From IMG/VR virus record IMGVR_UViG_3300036981_000377, positions 1 to 64,000 of that record: a stretch of DNA of 64,000 nt. One strand, given 5' to 3'. This document shows positions 1 to 7,990 of the stretch, piece after piece. The stretch comes from a virus. The translations under genes were made by a program, and so were the position numbers. The notes under the pieces are model-generated. The model was not told the origin of the DNA, did not search any database, and was given only the letters and a program-made list of their open reading frames with translations. Every line of letters starts with the position of its first letter. Position 1 is the stretch's first letter.

Positions 1-2504
1 CCAACCGCTACAACGTAAATACCATTCTGGGTTGTTGTTGTCTGGTCTTTAACAAGCACACGGTCGTTAGCAGCAAGCGCGACACCGTCGATAGTTTGCA
101 GCGCAGCAAGCGCCCCAAGGTGAGCAGTCGTTGCCGCCCGCACAGACGCCTTAACGTCTAGCCCCTGTACAAGTGCGTCAACCTGAGCGGATGTGTACGC
201 ATCAGTAATACCGTAACCAGCCAACGTCGTTGGATTTGTACCGGCTGTGACCCGCCCGTAAGTATCAACTGTTACACTTCTATACGTGCCGACGGACGCG
301 ATGATGCTACCAGTAAGGTTTATAGAGTCGGCGCTTACCGTTAACGAGCCGTTGCCAGTAGACGCGACGTCAATTGTGCCAGGCGTAGCCTGCGTTAAAC
401 CGTTGCCCGCAGTAACAGTGACCGAAGCCGCGGCGGCAGCTGCCGCCGCGTCTGCGTAAGCGGTGGTAGCAATCTGCGTGCTGTTATTTGCCGCAGTGGC
501 TGTCGGAGCCGTCGGCACGCCGGTAAGCGCTGGGCCCTCGGCAAACACAAGAATGCCCGTGCCCGTGCTGTCCGGCGTAACGCCTGACATAATGGCGTCG
601 CGCAGTTCGGTTGCTGTGATCGTTTCTTTACTGCTCGGCGTTACGCGGCCATACTTGTCAGCGTGAACTTTGATGTACGCTGTGGTCAATGACGTAGGGT
701 CAGTTGCAACAGAAACACCGCCAATGTCCGGCACGAGGCCAAGATCGACACCGACTTCAGTGACATTAATGCGTGTCGCGTCTGCTGTTTTAACGTAAAA
801 AGACCGCCCGTCGCGCCCTAAACCAACGCCGGCACGGAAATCCAGCAACGCCTGCGGCGACTCAAAAACAACGGGGTGGGTGCCAATGGTAAGCGGCTCA
901 AAATTTGCGACCTGTACAAAGCCGCTGTTTTTGTTAATTGTGCCGTATTTTACGCGGATATAACTGCCATAAGCCAACTCACCTGTTTCGTCAGCAGAGG
1001 GGTGCCGAATCCACGCGCCGGCTGTTTTAATGTAGTACAGGCCGTTCGTGATTTGGTTCACCTCGTTCTTGACCAGCACAACGCTGCCCAACCGCGGGGG
1101 CGAAAGCGCAAGATTTTCAAAAACAGTCTGGACACCGTCGATGATCGGTGTACCGGATAATGAACCTGCAGTGCCTGTCCAATTTGAGTCGTATGTAAAC
1201 AGCGCAACTTCGCCGGGAAACTGGTCATCAATAATAAAACTAGAAGCGTGCGTTGTGATGTTGAATATTTTGTTTGCGTTGGTTGCGCCTTCACGGACGA
1301 GGACTTTAGTGTTGTGCGCGGCGACGGCTTCTGCGTCTTCATTGAAATCACCGGCACGTGACACAACGCTGTAAAAGTCTGGTTGCCCTGTCGTGAAACT
1401 AATGGCCAGTGTTTTGTCGTAATTGACGCGATAGATACCCGCGCGCGAACTGTCGTAGTCGCCGCTCTCGTCGCCGGTACCGTCGCCGGCCGTGTAGCCA
1501 ACTGGGTTATGGCCGCCGGGGTTCTCATTCTTAGGCGTCCAGATAAAGCGGTCGTTTTGATTTAATACAATACCGTCAATAACAACTTTACCGTTTATGA
1601 TTTGGTAATAATCGCTCTTGGCGCGGACAACCCGTTTAAACTTTATGTTGGCCCCAGCCGGTACTGTCGTCGAACCCGTGCTGTGCTGAATAAAAGTAAG
1701 CGTATTAAAATTAGGCCCGCCAACATCCTTTGTCGGATTTAGCGGGTCGCTTGCTACAGCGAACGTCTTATTTGCACTGTCGCCCGCGGTTACGAAAACA
1801 CGCGCGCCATACGTGTACAACTGCGAAACGTTCAAGCCGGTTTCGCGGACCCACGCATTGAGGTTTGTATTGTTGGTGCCAGCAGGAATCGTCCAGATGC
1901 CGATGTTCGTCGGGTCCAAGTGACCCATAATTAAAACGCGATCGCCGGCGGCAAGTTGCACGCTTTGAACAACTGGCAGACCCTTTAATTCGTACAGCGC
2001 CAGACCCGCGGTGGCTGACGCCGGCTGCGGGACAGCAACTCTTACACTACCGAGCCCTTGAAGATTGTCGTAGTAGTTGCCAGCAACAATAGGCACAGTT
2101 GTCGCGACGTCGGCGGCAACTGGGAAAAGCGACATGCCGCTTCCAGTTCCGCGAGCCAGCGCGCTGTCAACGTACTCAGTGCTGGCCAGCAACTTGCCGC
2201 CTTGCGCACTGTCAGCCGAAGGCGGAAAAGTATTCGTGTACGCGTAGGCTTCGTCACCTACCGCGACGTAACCAGTAGTCTTTACGTTGCCAAACGTTGC
2301 TGTGCCGGTCCACACAGCGCCATCGCCAGCAAGGGCAACGGCAGTCGCGTTCTGTTCAACGCCGTTCGTGTCGCCTTGGCGGCCAATGTACAGCGTGTTA
2401 TTGATCTCGTTAAACGCTAGTTCGGCATTGCGTAAAAGAGCGGGGACCGCTGTGCCGCCGGCGCCGCCAACAAGACGCCGTTTGATACGAATAACATTGG
2501 CCAT
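1..2504 (-). CDS. Tail fibre / tail appendage protein, 3' end beyond window
   Basis: The frame is open from an ATG at 2504 to the window edge, giving 835 codons without a stop. A GGAG lies 7 bases before the ATG. The N-terminus (residues 27-43, AELAFNEINNTLYIGRQ) is the usual opening of phage tail-fibre proteins. Four copies of a module with the pattern DG-hydrophobic-x3-NDR(V/F)L-x-K followed by NG(I/L)Y occur near residues 175-205, 308-360, 455-495 and 804-835. Residues 665-690 hold an APTATAANNSTQIATTAYAD segment and 748-775 a YGRVTAG...TLAGYGITDAYT segment, both common in receptor-binding fibres. It presumably lies at the virion tail and contacts the host surface. The exact fibre type cannot be told because the C-terminal tip is missing. 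Confidence 0.85.
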   Translation of the reverse strand, partial: MANVIRIKRRLVGGAGGTAVPALLRNAELAFNEINNTLYIGRQGDTNGVEQNATAVALAGDGAVWTGTATFGNVKTTGYVAVGDEAYAYTNTFPPSADSAQGGKLLASTEYVDSALARGTGSGMSLFPVAADVATTVPIVAGNYYDNLQGLGSVRVAVPQPASATAGLALYELKGLPVVQSVQLAAGDRVLIMGHLDPTNIGIWTIPAGTNNTNLNAWVRETGLNVSQLYTYGARVFVTAGDSANKTFAVASDPLNPTKDVGGPNFNTLTFIQHSTGSTTVPAGANIKFKRVVRAKSDYYQIINGKVVIDGIVLNQNDRFIWTPKNENPGGHNPVGYTAGDGTGDESGDYDSSRAGIYRVNYDKTLAISFTTGQPDFYSVVSRAGDFNEDAEAVAAHNTKVLVREGATNANKIFNITTHASSFIIDDQFPGEVALFTYDSNWTGTAGSLSGTPIIDGVQTVFENLALSPPRLGSVVLVKNEVNQITNGLYYIKTAGAWIRHPSADETGELAYGSYIRVKYGTINKNSGFVQVANFEPLTIGTHPVVFESPQALLDFRAGVGLGRDGRSFYVKTADATRINVTEVGVDLGLVPDIGGVSVATDPTSLTTAYIKVHADKYGRVTPSSKETITATELRDAIMSGVTPDSTGTGILVFAEGPALTGVPTAPTATAANNSTQIATTAYADAAAAAAAASVTVTAGNGLTQATPGTIDVASTGNGSLTVSADSINLTGSIIASVGTYRSVTVDTYGRVTAGTNPTTLAGYGITDAYTSAQVDALVQGLDVKASVRAATTAHLGALAALQTIDGVALAANDRVLVKDQTTTTQNGIYVVAV

Positions 2505-2530
2505 GAGATTACTCCGAATAAGGGATATCG

Positions 2531-2572
2531 CCGAGTTCAGTATACTCGGAGAAACTTAGCAACCAAAAAAAA
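2531..2572 (-). promoter_or_regulatory. Leader hairpin before the tail-fibre gene
   Basis: Between the stop at 2575 and the ATG at 2504 there is a run of eight T (minus strand, 2572-2565), then a 6-bp inverted repeat CCGAGT/ACTCGG (2531-2536 and 2544-2549) with a 7-base loop, then the SD sequence. The T run precedes the hairpin, so this is not a standard terminator. It may be a leader structure or a processing site. Confidence 0.3.
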
Positions 2573-2574
2573 GA

Positions 2575-2871
2575 TCAAAATTCGCCGCCGTCCATAGCTA
2601 GCGTATCTACTTCTTTAACCCATACGCAATTTTCACAATCCTCAGTACCGTCATCAACAGTTAAAATCCACACGTTATTATTGTCTTCAACCGTCCTGAC
2701 TGTCATACCAACACTGCGCCGGGCTGGCGGAATAGCGTCTCGGGCGGCAATATTTGGCACCGACCGATACCCGCCCTTACCATAACTAGCGTCATGCGTC
2801 GGGAAGATATCCTCGTCAGTGGCAGGTAAAATAGGCGCGCCTAAATTAATACCGCCCGAAATCGCCCCCAT
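2575..2871 (-). CDS. Small virion-type protein, tail-module fragment
   Basis: A 98-residue protein starting with ATG that overlaps the preceding stop by one base (TAATG). The central part (GYRSVPNIAARDAIPPARR, then VGMTVRTVEDNNNVWIL) matches the short module common in phage tail and fibre proteins, in which an A-x2-RDAIP-x2-RR-x-GM core is followed by a Trp strand. It lies between two structural genes, so a tail or baseplate accessory role is likely. No enzymatic motif is seen. Confidence 0.65.
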   Translation of the reverse strand: MGAISGGINLGAPILPATDEDIFPTHDASYGKGGYRSVPNIAARDAIPPARRSVGMTVRTVEDNNNVWILTVDDGTEDCENCVWVKEVDTLAMDGGEF

Positions 2872-4247
2872 TACTGCACCTCGATGTCAATATCTTGGGA
2901 ATTTTGCGTGTATTGCGTGCGGTAAATATTGTATTGCGTTGCTATGTTGTAGCGGTTATAGAAAAGCCGCGTCGTCAATACCCACGCGCTAGTAGAAACA
3001 TACCCGTTGAATTTAATTACGGCTAGGCCTAAAGCTGCCGGGTATGCAATATAAATGTACTGACCAGCCGGATTAAAATCTGGAAGCAGACGAGCCTTTG
3101 AAGAGGTTGCAGCTGTCACGAACGCGCTGCCGGCGTCAGGCTCGCTTGTCGGAAGCGTTTGCCAGATTTCCAAGTCGGTAATATTCGGCGACGTGGAAAT
3201 ACCCCAATACATTTTATGTTTCGGGGTAATCGTAACCGTATTTGCCGATGTTTTTGTACCTGCAGCAATTGGCGGATCGACAAAGGCGCCCATGTTGTCA
3301 GGTTTTTGTGCGCCAGCTCCGTAAGCCGCGGTGCCGTTAAAAGAAGTTACGGCAGTAAGTGGCGACGAAAAAGTGTGTGAGTAATTGGTTGGCGTTGTAG
3401 CGTTTATCGTAGTTAATACGGTGCCGCCGGTGGTCTGATATTTGAACTGCGTAGCGTTGCCTGCATCGTTTTTTGCCCACGCCAGCGCCATAGCGATTGT
3501 CGGCGTATCACCATATTCGTACTCAATTGCGGATGAGGTCGCTATCGTGAGGGTCGGTTGCGTGTACGTTGCGGGAACCCGGATTTGCAACATATTCCTG
3601 ATAATAGTCGTTAACGCTGTCCCGGCCGGAATAGTAGTGCCGTCCGAGTATCCGCCTTGCGTTACAGCCATTACCGTAATTGACGCGTCAAGCGCAATGT
3701 CGTCGGTTTGTAGCGCAACAGTGCCCGTCTGTCCGTTTACGCTGGTTACGTCGTTAGGACTGATTTCAACGTAGCCGGACCCGCTCCACCGATATGTTCT
3801 CCTAGTATCGACAGTGACGTAGATTTTTCCGCTTTCTCCCGTTGCCGGAAAAGCAGCAAGATTGGCGTACTCAATAACGTCGTCTACGTAACTAGGCAAG
3901 TACTGGCTGGGAATAGTACCTGCCACAAGCGGCGCGTAAAAATCAGATATCGAGCCGTTAACCCACGCGCTTGTCGCCGCGTTGTATAGCAGCACGTCAC
4001 CGGCTACTGGCGTTTGAATCGTGACGTCGTCTAGGTGCGTTAAATTAAGAACAACTGTGCCGTTTTGTCCGTTTACAGACACAACGGCGGGCGTTACCAC
4101 CGTCTGCACAATCGTAATAATATCGCCAATAGTTGTCTTTTTATTTACGTAATTGGGCGAGCCAAACTGCAGGTCAACAATCGGTATGATGTCGTTTATC
4201 GCTAGCGCGGCTTTGCGCGGTAACGACGAAATTCGTAAGTCTGCCAT
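2871..4247 (-). CDS. Phage tail/fibre structural protein with VNGQxGTV modules
   Basis: This 458-residue protein has two VNGQ(N/T)GTV(V/A)L segments (about residues 58-67 and 169-178), a hallmark of fibre and other virion decoration proteins. It also has a GKIYVTVDTRRTYRWSG motif (about 140-156) typical of tail proteins. The rest is rich in Thr, Ser and Ala and predicted to be beta-structured. There is no signal peptide or catalytic motif. It is coupled to the next small structural gene by a TAATG overlap. A long-tail-fibre, baseplate or head-fibre protein are all possible. Confidence 0.75.
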   Translation of the reverse strand: MADLRISSLPRKAALAINDIIPIVDLQFGSPNYVNKKTTIGDIITIVQTVVTPAVVSVNGQNGTVVLNLTHLDDVTIQTPVAGDVLLYNAATSAWVNGSISDFYAPLVAGTIPSQYLPSYVDDVIEYANLAAFPATGESGKIYVTVDTRRTYRWSGSGYVEISPNDVTSVNGQTGTVALQTDDIALDASITVMAVTQGGYSDGTTIPAGTALTTIIRNMLQIRVPATYTQPTLTIATSSAIEYEYGDTPTIAMALAWAKNDAGNATQFKYQTTGGTVLTTINATTPTNYSHTFSSPLTAVTSFNGTAAYGAGAQKPDNMGAFVDPPIAAGTKTSANTVTITPKHKMYWGISTSPNITDLEIWQTLPTSEPDAGSAFVTAATSSKARLLPDFNPAGQYIYIAYPAALGLAVIKFNGYVSTSAWVLTTRLFYNRYNIATQYNIYRTQYTQNSQDIDIEVQ

Positions 4248-4260
4248 AAAAATATCACTG

Positions 4261-4578
4261 TTAAAATTTGTAGTTTGTTTCGTCGTCTTGTTCGTAATAA
4301 GCGCGTTTGGGTTTTTTCTTGTGATTTTCAGTGTTGCCGTCTAAGGTGTCGGCGGCTTTGTTAAGCCATTTAGCAAGTTTACGGGCGTCTACTGCGGACA
4401 ATATTGGAGAGTATTTTTCTGTGCCTGCGGCGTTAACGACAATCCCAGCTTCTACTCCGGCGCCCATCTCCCACTCACCAACTTGTGCGATAACGTAAGG
4501 AACCTCTGCCCGAGATACGTCTGCACGAAAATTCTGGAACTCGATCTCGTCCGGCGTGTTGATCCGTAATGTAGCCAC
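4261..4578 (-). CDS. Conserved-looking hypothetical protein
   Basis: A 105-residue ORF starting at GTG. The first 50 residues alternate charged and hydrophobic residues (MATLRINTPDEIEFQNF), and the C-terminus is rich in Lys (NHKKKPKRAYYEQDDE). A helical AVDARKLAKWLNKAADTL stretch is visible. I do not recognise it. It lies five bases from the previous gene and just before the structural genes, so a small virion or assembly role is possible but unproven. Confidence 0.6.
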   Translation of the reverse strand: MATLRINTPDEIEFQNFRADVSRAEVPYVIAQVGEWEMGAGVEAGIVVNAAGTEKYSPILSAVDARKLAKWLNKAADTLDGNTENHKKKPKRAYYEQDDETNYKF

Positions 4579-4582
4579 AACT

Positions 4583-4843
4583 TTAAATATCCTCTGAGGT
4601 CATATCGTCAAACACAATTAGAGTGTGGTCGCCGGCATTGAGATTCAAAACGTGCCATTGGTAATAGTCTGGAACATCCGCCGCGCTTAAGCCGTTACCT
4701 ATTAATATCGCATAAATGGCTTTTTTGCTGTATATGGCGACAGGAGCGCGAAAAGCCGCACGCCCCAAACCGATAATTGCGCTATCTAGCCGGCTGTCGA
4801 GTAAGGCGGCTTCCGGGTTTAAACGGAGAAGTTTTTGACGCAT
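4583..4843 (-). CDS. Hypothetical protein, 86 aa
   Basis: A short ATG ORF that overlaps the end of the preceding 157-residue gene by 62 bases in another frame. It contains PVAIYSKKAIYAILIGNGLSA and a DYYQWHVLNLNAGDHTLIVFDD stretch, probably a small alpha/beta domain. There is no clear SD sequence, so expression would depend on coupling. No function is recognised. Confidence 0.5.
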   Translation of the reverse strand: MRQKLLRLNPEAALLDSRLDSAIIGLGRAAFRAPVAIYSKKAIYAILIGNGLSAADVPDYYQWHVLNLNAGDHTLIVFDDMTSEDI

Positions 4844-5255
4844 TTGACTGGGCCATCGTTTTTGGCGCGCTTTCGGTAAAATCAGCCAAAAATATTATTG
4901 CAACTTTTGCCGCCCGACGTAAACCCTCATTTATACCCGCATGAAACTGGGTTTTAGGTTGTTTGACGTCGCGGGCGCCCAGATCTGCAATTGTACTCAA
5001 TGCCGCCGTAAATTTAGCTTTAAGCTGCCGGTATTCTGTCGACTGCTTAATAACGTCGGTCGAGTGGTCGGCGTCTTGGGCCACCAGCCGGCTTACTAAA
5101 AGCGCGTTACCGCCAAATTGCTTCAATGCTTTGGCTAGATGCAGCAGCTCGACTGTGCCTGCGTAGTCTGTTTTGGGCGTATGTTGCTGAGCTAACGAGA
5201 ATAGATTCTCGGCTAGCTTTAGTAAGTCTACCGAGTTATCGGCTTTTACGCGCAT
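4782..5255 (-). CDS. Hypothetical helical protein, 157 aa
   Basis: The ATG is preceded by GAAGGGAATCAC, a fair SD sequence. The first 110 residues look helical (LLKLAENLFSLAQQH; VELLHLAKALKQFGGNALLV), and the C-terminal 40 residues are rich in Ser, Lys and Pro and probably disordered. Its start overlaps the end of the thymidylate kinase gene by 10 bases, suggesting cotranslation. No family is recognised. Confidence 0.6.
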   Translation of the reverse strand: MRVKADNSVDLLKLAENLFSLAQQHTPKTDYAGTVELLHLAKALKQFGGNALLVSRLVAQDADHSTDVIKQSTEYRQLKAKFTAALSTIADLGARDVKQPKTQFHAGINEGLRRAAKVAIIFLADFTESAPKTMAQSNASKTSPFKPGSRLTRQPAR

Positions 5256-5887
5256 GTGATTCCCTTCATTTGCGAGTTAAAAACTGCCCGAACGTCAAAG
5301 AAAATGCTTGTGATATCTTCTTGAATTTTGTTTTGCGGGCGATCTGCATTAATAACGTGCATACTCTTCCCGCAAGCCGGTTCTTCGGCAAAGTCTTTGT
5401 AGGCTGCCCGCATCATCTGTTTGTCTTTAAGCGTGACACGTTCGTAGCGGTCTTTGCGTGTCTCGTGGCTTTTGCGCTCATCTGCGCTGGCCGGGTCAAT
5501 ATCCAGCAGAAAACACAGATCGGGCGACAGGCTTGTGGCGCAGAATATGTCCATGATTAACTGCGCATCTACGCCGTTAAGCGCCGACTGATACACAAGC
5601 GTGGACAAAAGCCAGCGATCACATATTACAATTTTGCCAGCTTGTCGCTGTTTTTTAATGTGCTGGCTGAGCTCGGCACGGGCAGAAGAGAACAGCAGCA
5701 TCTGCGAATTAGGCGAAATGGGGTCGTCGCAATCTAGGATTAACTGCCTAATAGCTTTTCCTAGTTTTGTAGTCCCCGGGTCACAAACCAGCTCGACAGC
5801 AAAACCAGCGGCATGCAAATAATCACGTAGAAGTCGCGCTTGTGTTGACTTCCCCGCGCCATCAATGCCCTCAAGGCAAACGAACAT
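5246..5887 (-). CDS. tmk: Thymidylate kinase (dTMP kinase)
   Basis: It phosphorylates dTMP to dTDP with ATP and so feeds dTTP synthesis in the infected cell. The 213-residue length is normal. The P-loop EGIDGAGKST occupies residues 6-15. DPGTT (36-40) replaces the usual EPGGT, and the DR pair is at D90-R91 (ICDRWLLSTLVYQ). The lid region carries KDRYERV. An AAGGA SD sequence precedes the ATG. Aspartate in place of glutamate in the EPG motif is a mild deviation. The fold and motif order make the assignment firm. It belongs with the MazG-like and DNA polymerase genes in phage nucleotide metabolism. Confidence 0.93.
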   Translation of the reverse strand: MFVCLEGIDGAGKSTQARLLRDYLHAAGFAVELVCDPGTTKLGKAIRQLILDCDDPISPNSQMLLFSSARAELSQHIKKQRQAGKIVICDRWLLSTLVYQSALNGVDAQLIMDIFCATSLSPDLCFLLDIDPASADERKSHETRKDRYERVTLKDKQMMRAAYKDFAEEPACGKSMHVINADRPQNKIQEDITSIFFDVRAVFNSQMKGITCA

Positions 5888-5897
5888 TTTTGGTTCC

Positions 5898-6200
5898 TTA
5901 ACGCCCAGTAATATTCACGCTCGTATTGTCGACTTTTACACGATCACCGCGCCCAGCTATACCGCCAATAGAAACCGCTGTGCCGCTAAACTCGAGCGGC
6001 GCGTTTGCCGTTAGCAGCAACTCGTCGCCATTGGCAAAGCGAAGCGAGAATCCTTCTACCGTCTGCCCAACGCCGACAACGCATTTCTTTTGCAGCCATT
6101 CTTTTGCAAACAAGCAAAACGCGTCAATGGTTGCTGGCGTGCCGCCGTCTGCTTGCGCGTTAAAATCAGCCTGAATTACGTTTATTACGTTTTCTACCAC
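5898..6200 (-). CDS. Hypothetical protein, 100 aa
   Basis: GTG start with a GGAG SD sequence 7 bases upstream. The N-terminal half is helical (AFCLFAKEWLQKKC). The C-terminal half is small and beta-rich with many Gly (GTAVSIGGIAGRGDRVKVDN). The start overlaps the previous gene's end by 35 bases. I do not recognise the family. Confidence 0.6.
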   Translation of the reverse strand: MVENVINVIQADFNAQADGGTPATIDAFCLFAKEWLQKKCVVGVGQTVEGFSLRFANGDELLLTANAPLEFSGTAVSIGGIAGRGDRVKVDNTSVNITGR

Positions 6201-6918
6201 GTTGAGGCTCCTCTTTTTCTTGCTTGACAGCGATATTTTTAGCCGCGTGCCTGCTGCGTATTCCAGTTGTCATCTTGGCTACATTGCGCGCCATACGCGC
6301 GTCTTCTTTTAGTTTCTTAATGATTTGATTTGCGTCACCGATAAGATTGCGCGCTGCGTGAGCGTATAGCCGTAGCGTGTAATACTTAGCGGCGGCGTGA
6401 ATACACAATAGGTCGCCATCTAACTGCGCGAGGATTTTACGTGATTTTGGAATTGCTGCAATAGTGCCGGGCTGCAGTAATCTCACCGTTTCTTGAGCCG
6501 TGCATATGATTGCCGCCACGGCTACTATTTGCGTCGCTAACGGGCTGACGCTTAAACGCCCGCGGTACTCAATATCTCTCTTTGTTTCAACCAGCCTTAA
6601 ATCGCGACTAAGCGTGGATACCATCGTCGCAATTTGTACGTTGGTTACGTCGGCAATTACTTCAAAGGTACTGCGGCAGGTATTAATTGTCTCGCTAAGC
6701 AAAGACGCGTGCACGATGGCCGCAACGATTTCGTGGCTATCTGGCGGAACTGCGTCGCCGCGCATGTCGTTAAAAAGCTTTTGCGATATTTGCTCTGCCA
6801 GCCGCGCGACACTTACGCAATGTGTGTAGGTAACGGTATCTGTAACCGTAAGCGTGTCGCCGTAGGTACCTTTAGCAAAGTTTATTGTGCAATCAACGCT
6901 TAATTCTTGTTTATTCAT
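6166..6918 (-). CDS. Hypothetical alpha-helical protein, basic C-terminus
   Basis: The ATG at 6918 is chosen because GGAGG lies 5 bases upstream. An in-frame TTG at 6960 lacks an SD sequence and would overlap the upstream gene. The 250-residue product is mostly helical (AARLAEQISQKLFND-type segments; YYTLRLYAHAARNLIGDANQIIKKL). It ends in a strongly basic tail (KEEPQRGRKRNKRNSG) that could touch nucleic acid. No known domain is recognised. Confidence 0.65.
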   Translation of the reverse strand: MNKQELSVDCTINFAKGTYGDTLTVTDTVTYTHCVSVARLAEQISQKLFNDMRGDAVPPDSHEIVAAIVHASLLSETINTCRSTFEVIADVTNVQIATMVSTLSRDLRLVETKRDIEYRGRLSVSPLATQIVAVAAIICTAQETVRLLQPGTIAAIPKSRKILAQLDGDLLCIHAAAKYYTLRLYAHAARNLIGDANQIIKKLKEDARMARNVAKMTTGIRSRHAAKNIAVKQEKEEPQRGRKRNKRNSG

Positions 6919-6935
6919 AGGCGCCTCCGTGCGAC

Positions 6936-7976
6936 CTAGCTGTCGAATATATTTGTCCAACTCATCTCAAACGCAGTCCTGCGCGAGTTCAAGTTGTAGT
7001 TGGTTTTTTGCATCATTTTTTGGATATAGCGTGGCTCTGCGATTAACTGCTGCAAAAGATACACGAATTGCTCGTAATCGGGTAGAGCATGTATCACGCC
7101 ATTTTCGTCGTAGTCTGTTGTTGTGGTCAATAATGTGGCGTTATTGTCTGGATACAGAAAATCAATTTGAGGCGGAACAGCCATACTGATAACCGGCGTA
7201 CCCATCGTAATCGACGTTAAAGAGCACAACCCGTAGTTGTCGCACTCCGCGGGATTTATGGTCAAATCGTTTTCCGCGTAGAGCTGATGGCGGTTAGCTA
7301 TCGGAACGCCGCGAATTAGGCGCACCCGGCCAGCGTTATTTTTTGCCATATTGCCGAAGAACTTAGCGATTGGCGGGGAGAACTGACTGGGTGTTATGGC
7401 TACGGTTAAGTGAACCTCTTCCATGTGCTCAACTAAAAATTTAAGCGAGCTAATGAATTGGCCACCCGTGCAACGCGCATTTCGATCAAACCACGGCAAA
7501 AACAGTTTGATTTTGCGCGGATCAATGTGCTTGTTTTTCTTTATTATCGGCAGCCCGGTGTCAAACGGAATAAGCTCAGTCGTTTTGAGTTTATAGATAT
7601 CCGTAAACAACGTGTGGCACTCGGCGCTCATAGTCACGACGCGATTAGCCGCCTGTAGCGCTTTTCGAAAAGGCGGAATAATATCTTGCCACATAGGGGC
7701 AATGACCGTAAAAATCCCGCGTTTTTTTGTCCAGGAGATCTGCTCAGGTCGCGGGATATGCGTCCAGACAATGACGCGTTGCTTTATCGCCCAGTCAGTA
7801 AACTTAATTACGTTACGCGTTGTGACAGCAGAGTCACAGGGCACACCAAGTTTTGCTGGCGTGCTGTCTGAGTAAATATCAAAGTTTGCGCCAATTTTAC
7901 GCAACAGCTGCGTAAGCCGTACTGCTAGATACGCCTGATCACAATGGGCGTAATGTGTGTAAATGCCTACGCGCAT
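6936..7976 (-). CDS. GT4-like (GT-B fold) glycosyltransferase
   Basis: It likely moves a sugar from an activated nucleotide donor to a virion or cell-surface acceptor. The 346 residues have the two-domain GT-B layout. The C-terminal donor-site signature is seen in NPAECDNYGLCSLTSITMG followed by TPVISMAVPP, which corresponds to the E-x7-E region of GT4 enzymes. The N-terminal half has an IYTHYAHCDQAYLAVRLTQLL segment like a GT-B acceptor domain. Together with HldE and HldD elsewhere in this window it suggests phage-directed glycosylation, but neither donor nor acceptor can be read from the sequence. It lies between the portal-like gene and an unknown gene, so a virion substrate is conceivable. 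Confidence 0.75.
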   Translation of the reverse strand: MRVGIYTHYAHCDQAYLAVRLTQLLRKIGANFDIYSDSTPAKLGVPCDSAVTTRNVIKFTDWAIKQRVIVWTHIPRPEQISWTKKRGIFTVIAPMWQDIIPPFRKALQAANRVVTMSAECHTLFTDIYKLKTTELIPFDTGLPIIKKNKHIDPRKIKLFLPWFDRNARCTGGQFISSLKFLVEHMEEVHLTVAITPSQFSPPIAKFFGNMAKNNAGRVRLIRGVPIANRHQLYAENDLTINPAECDNYGLCSLTSITMGTPVISMAVPPQIDFLYPDNNATLLTTTTDYDENGVIHALPDYEQFVYLLQQLIAEPRYIQKMMQKTNYNLNSRRTAFEMSWTNIFDS

Positions 7977-7990
7977 GCATAATTTCCAGC

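Noticed and set aside
1058-1528. Minus-strand ORF inside the tail-fibre gene
   Set aside because: It is a different frame of the open 835-codon tail-fibre frame, whose modules and SD sequence are clear.
6919-6960. TTG start adding 14 residues to the gene at 6166-6918
   Set aside because: It lacks an SD sequence, whereas the ATG at 6918 has GGAGG five bases upstream.
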